Shown one piece after another: positions 61,651 through 64,000 of a stretch of DNA of 64,000 bases. The notes under the pieces were generated by a model. It saw only the letters and a list, made by a program, of their open reading frames with translations, had not been told where the DNA came from and searched no databases. The stretch comes from a virus: positions 1 through 64,000 of IMG/VR virus record IMGVR_UViG_3300042154_001567; one strand, 5' to 3'. Made by a program: the position numbers and the translations under genes. Every line of letters starts with the position of its first letter. The first letter of the stretch is position 1.

Positions 61651-64000
61651 ATGGCAACATACGTACCAGGAGCAGAAACATATTTACCCGACATTAAACC
61701 ATTTACACCAGACTATAAATTTTTGTCTGCTGTACTTGATGTCAGAACAGATAAGTATAATACTAATTGGAAGGCAACTAATGATCTTTACAATAAAGTT
61801 GTCTATGCAGATTTGTCTAGAACAGATACCAAAGAACAAAGAGACCAATATATAAATCAATTAGCTCCATCTTTAGAGAAGATCTCAGGGATGGATTTAT
61901 CATTGGCACAAAATGCAGATTCTGCTAAGTCAGTGTTCGCTCCATTTTTTGAAGATGATTTAATAGTTAGTGATATAATGCATACTTCTAACTATAGAAA
62001 AGAAATGGATTATGCAAATAGACTTATTGATTCTCCTGATCAAAAGCAAAGAGAAAAATATTCTCAAGATGGAGTAAAAGGTTTACAATATCATATGGAG
62101 GATTTTATTAACTCTTCTCCTGATAAAGCAATTAAAATGGGATTACCTAAGTTTGTTGAAGATGCTGATTTATTTGAATTAGCACAAGAAACATTAGGTG
62201 CAATGAAACCTCCTTTAAAAGTAAAGGTAGATCATTATGGTATGAATCCCAATGGTACAGTAAATACTGATTGGATTATTACAGAACAGAATGGTAATTT
62301 AGTTACTGGTCCTGCATTACAATATATTCAAAAAGCTTTATTAGATGATCCAAGAGTTGTTAGACATTATCAAAATCAAGCTTTTGTAAGAGGTAGAGAT
62401 TTTGCTGCAGAAGGTATGGCTAATGGAATATTTGCAACTAAAGAAGAAGGTCAAGCTGCTTGGGCATCTGAAACTATTAATAGAATTAATCAACAAAATG
62501 AATATTATTTAAAGAAAGATATAAAAGCTTTAGCTAATGCTCAAGATGTAAATGTTAGATGGGATAACTATAAAATAAGTAATGGTGTTGTTCCGGGTTC
62601 AGATGATGAAAAAGCAATGCTTGCAGAACGTTCATCTTATGAAGCTACTAAAGCAGCTTTAGATGCAAAGTTTAATATTCAAAAAACAGCTAATGCACCC
62701 GTTAAAGATTTTGAAGGAACATTAAATAAAGCTTATAATCTTTTAATGCAAAATAATATAGCTAAAGATATGCAAGCTGCTGCTCAAGCTTATGGTGCTA
62801 GAGATATGGAGTATACTATGAAAGTTAATGAGTATGCTAAACAACAAAAGCAGTTTCAATTTGATATGGCTAAAGTTACACAACAACATTTAAATGCAAT
62901 TGAGTTAGCTAATATTAAAGGTTCAATTGATTTTGAATTGGCAAAAGCAAAAGGTGAACTTGTATCTCAAAATCCTTTATTAAATACATTATTAGGTGGT
63001 GAAGCTTCTATTGGCGATGCTAGAAATACAGAATTTAAAGTAGGTCCAGATGGATTGCCTGATCCAAATACAGAAATGTATACTAAATTAATTATTGATT
63101 ATGATAAACCAAGAAACGAAGCTAGAGATAAACAACTTAATGTTTTAACTAATGTATTAACATTTTTAAATCCTGCAGGAGATATAGATAATTCTGGTAA
63201 ACCTACACAAAAGTATACAGTAAAAGTGGAAGGTAAAGATTTTATAGGAACAATTGATCAAATAAAAAATAAACTTGGTACAAAAGACGAAAAGGGTAAT
63301 TATATATATGCATCTGATATAGATAATTTGTATCAACAACAATCTAAAATATTAGATGATCCAAAACAAATGGCTAAGTATCCAGGTAAAGGTAAGACCA
63401 AAACTTATGATGATTTGTATAAACAAATATATTCTGATAAAGGTCTTAATACAACAATTGAAGTACTTGATAAAACATTTCAAACTGTATCTAATAAATA
63501 TAAAAATACTCATGATAAAGCTATAGAATTAGTTAAAGGTGAAGATGCTAACGTTAAATCTTTAATGGAAAATGCAGGTATGCCGGGAATATATAAAACA
63601 CTTCCTAGTGGTGTACAACGTGAATTAACTAAACCTGAATATATTAATAATGTAATATCACTTATTAATCAAGGAAAAGTTAAAAATATAGATTTAATTG
63701 GATGGGATACTGGTACTAGTAATAGCAAGTATATGCATACTGTTAAAAAAGGTACAGGTCAATATTATACTGTTAGAGATGGTCAAGGTGGTACTGAACA
63801 AAGAGAACGTATGACAACAGTTACCGAATTAGATAAAGCTGCTATTGAAGCTGAAGCTGGTTTAGTATATGATAAAATTAAAGCAAAAACTAATAGTGCT
63901 TTAACAGGACATCTTGGTGATAAATTTGAAACAGGAACATTTAAAGGTACTTTGTATGGAAGAACTGGTGCTTCTGATATGACTATATCACCAGTTTATA
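61651..64000 (+). CDS. Giant internal virion protein, N-terminal part (runs off window)
   Basis: The ATG at 61651 (MATYVPGAETYLPDIKPFTP) opens a frame with no stop for at least 783 codons to the right edge. The product is helical, rich in Asn, Gln, Ala and Lys (AQAYGARDMEYTMKVNEYAK, KQFQFDMAKVTQQHLNAI), with no signal peptide. Following two cargo-type genes and with the same composition, it is probably the next ejected internal protein. A 59-base gap with AT-rich sequence precedes it; no terminator is seen. Confidence 0.75.
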   Translation, partial: MATYVPGAETYLPDIKPFTPDYKFLSAVLDVRTDKYNTNWKATNDLYNKVVYADLSRTDTKEQRDQYINQLAPSLEKISGMDLSLAQNADSAKSVFAPFFEDDLIVSDIMHTSNYRKEMDYANRLIDSPDQKQREKYSQDGVKGLQYHMEDFINSSPDKAIKMGLPKFVEDADLFELAQETLGAMKPPLKVKVDHYGMNPNGTVNTDWIITEQNGNLVTGPALQYIQKALLDDPRVVRHYQNQAFVRGRDFAAEGMANGIFATKEEGQAAWASETINRINQQNEYYLKKDIKALANAQDVNVRWDNYKISNGVVPGSDDEKAMLAERSSYEATKAALDAKFNIQKTANAPVKDFEGTLNKAYNLLMQNNIAKDMQAAAQAYGARDMEYTMKVNEYAKQQKQFQFDMAKVTQQHLNAIELANIKGSIDFELAKAKGELVSQNPLLNTLLGGEASIGDARNTEFKVGPDGLPDPNTEMYTKLIIDYDKPRNEARDKQLNVLTNVLTFLNPAGDIDNSGKPTQKYTVKVEGKDFIGTIDQIKNKLGTKDEKGNYIYASDIDNLYQQQSKILDDPKQMAKYPGKGKTKTYDDLYKQIYSDKGLNTTIEVLDKTFQTVSNKYKNTHDKAIELVKGEDANVKSLMENAGMPGIYKTLPSGVQRELTKPEYINNVISLINQGKVKNIDLIGWDTGTSNSKYMHTVKKGTGQYYTVRDGQGGTEQRERMTTVTELDKAAIEAEAGLVYDKIKAKTNSALTGHLGDKFETGTFKGTLYGRTGASDMTISPVY

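Noticed and set aside
1-64000. Stop-codon reassignment as in some crAss-like phages
   Set aside because: Conserved genes end at ordinary TAA, TAG or TGA stops at expected lengths, and no long frame is broken by a single recurring stop.
1-64000. Integrase, insertion sequence or attachment site
   Set aside because: No recombinase or transposase motif was seen, and the tRNA-like elements show no adjacent direct repeat of their 3' ends.

Overview
The window is 64 kb of an AT-rich, tailed double-stranded DNA phage genome, cut inside genes at both ends. The best fit is a crAss-like (Crassvirales-type) podovirus or a close relative infecting a member of the Bacteroidota. Reasons: the order terminase, portal, scaffold-like protein, major capsid protein, then ring/tail proteins, a very large tail protein and several giant internal (cargo) proteins; an IHF/HU-like protein and a zinc-ribbon protein just before the terminase; A-rich leaders instead of Shine-Dalgarno sites in front of most genes; and promoter-like TAnnTTTG boxes of the Bacteroidota type. 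The assignment rests on recognised protein families and gene order, not on any database search.

Left arm (1-6600, minus strand): small, mostly uncharacterised genes with early-gene character. They include an HNH endonuclease, a winged-helix protein, an SSB-like protein with an acidic tail and several small membrane proteins. Two tRNA-like elements with odd anticodon arms lie at 580-967. Between 5462 and 6124 is a long non-coding stretch: a row of small hairpins, then short direct repeats around a GC-rich hairpin. This is a candidate replication or regulatory region. It is followed by a single small minus-strand gene (6164-6493) with its own terminator and a structured leader.

Divergence point (about 6600-6740): transcription turns to the plus strand and stays there to the end of the window. 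From 6742 to 11125 come a collagen-like fibre protein, three small very basic proteins, a lysis cassette (membrane protein, two overlapping exported coiled-coil proteins, and a peptidoglycan-binding amidase) and small conserved proteins. From 11125 to 24668 is the head-building and packaging block: IHF-like protein, zinc-ribbon protein, PD-(D/E)XK nuclease, GroES-like co-chaperonin, large terminase, portal, scaffold-like protein, major capsid, a small decoration-like protein, head completion/ring candidate and a Dps-like protein.

From 24753 to 45829 the window carries surface and adhesion proteins: a structural protein with a glycine-rich insertion, a tail-fibre candidate, two giant paralogous fibres built from GNVGIGTT and GYKLDVNG repeats, a TAATG-coupled run of three small proteins, and a protein with FN3 and von Willebrand A domains. 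From 45977 onward are a metallophosphoesterase, two ring/tail proteins, a 1813-residue tail protein and four giant internal-virion proteins, one carrying a zinc ribbon and a lytic transglycosylase domain. The last gene runs off the right edge.

Plus-strand transcription is punctuated by strong rho-independent terminators after the capsid gene, the 24753 structural gene, the 27710 fibre, the 41432 gene and the FN3 gene. Most are followed within about 100 bases by a TTTGTA-type AT-rich promoter candidate, so the late region looks like several separately tuned transcription units.
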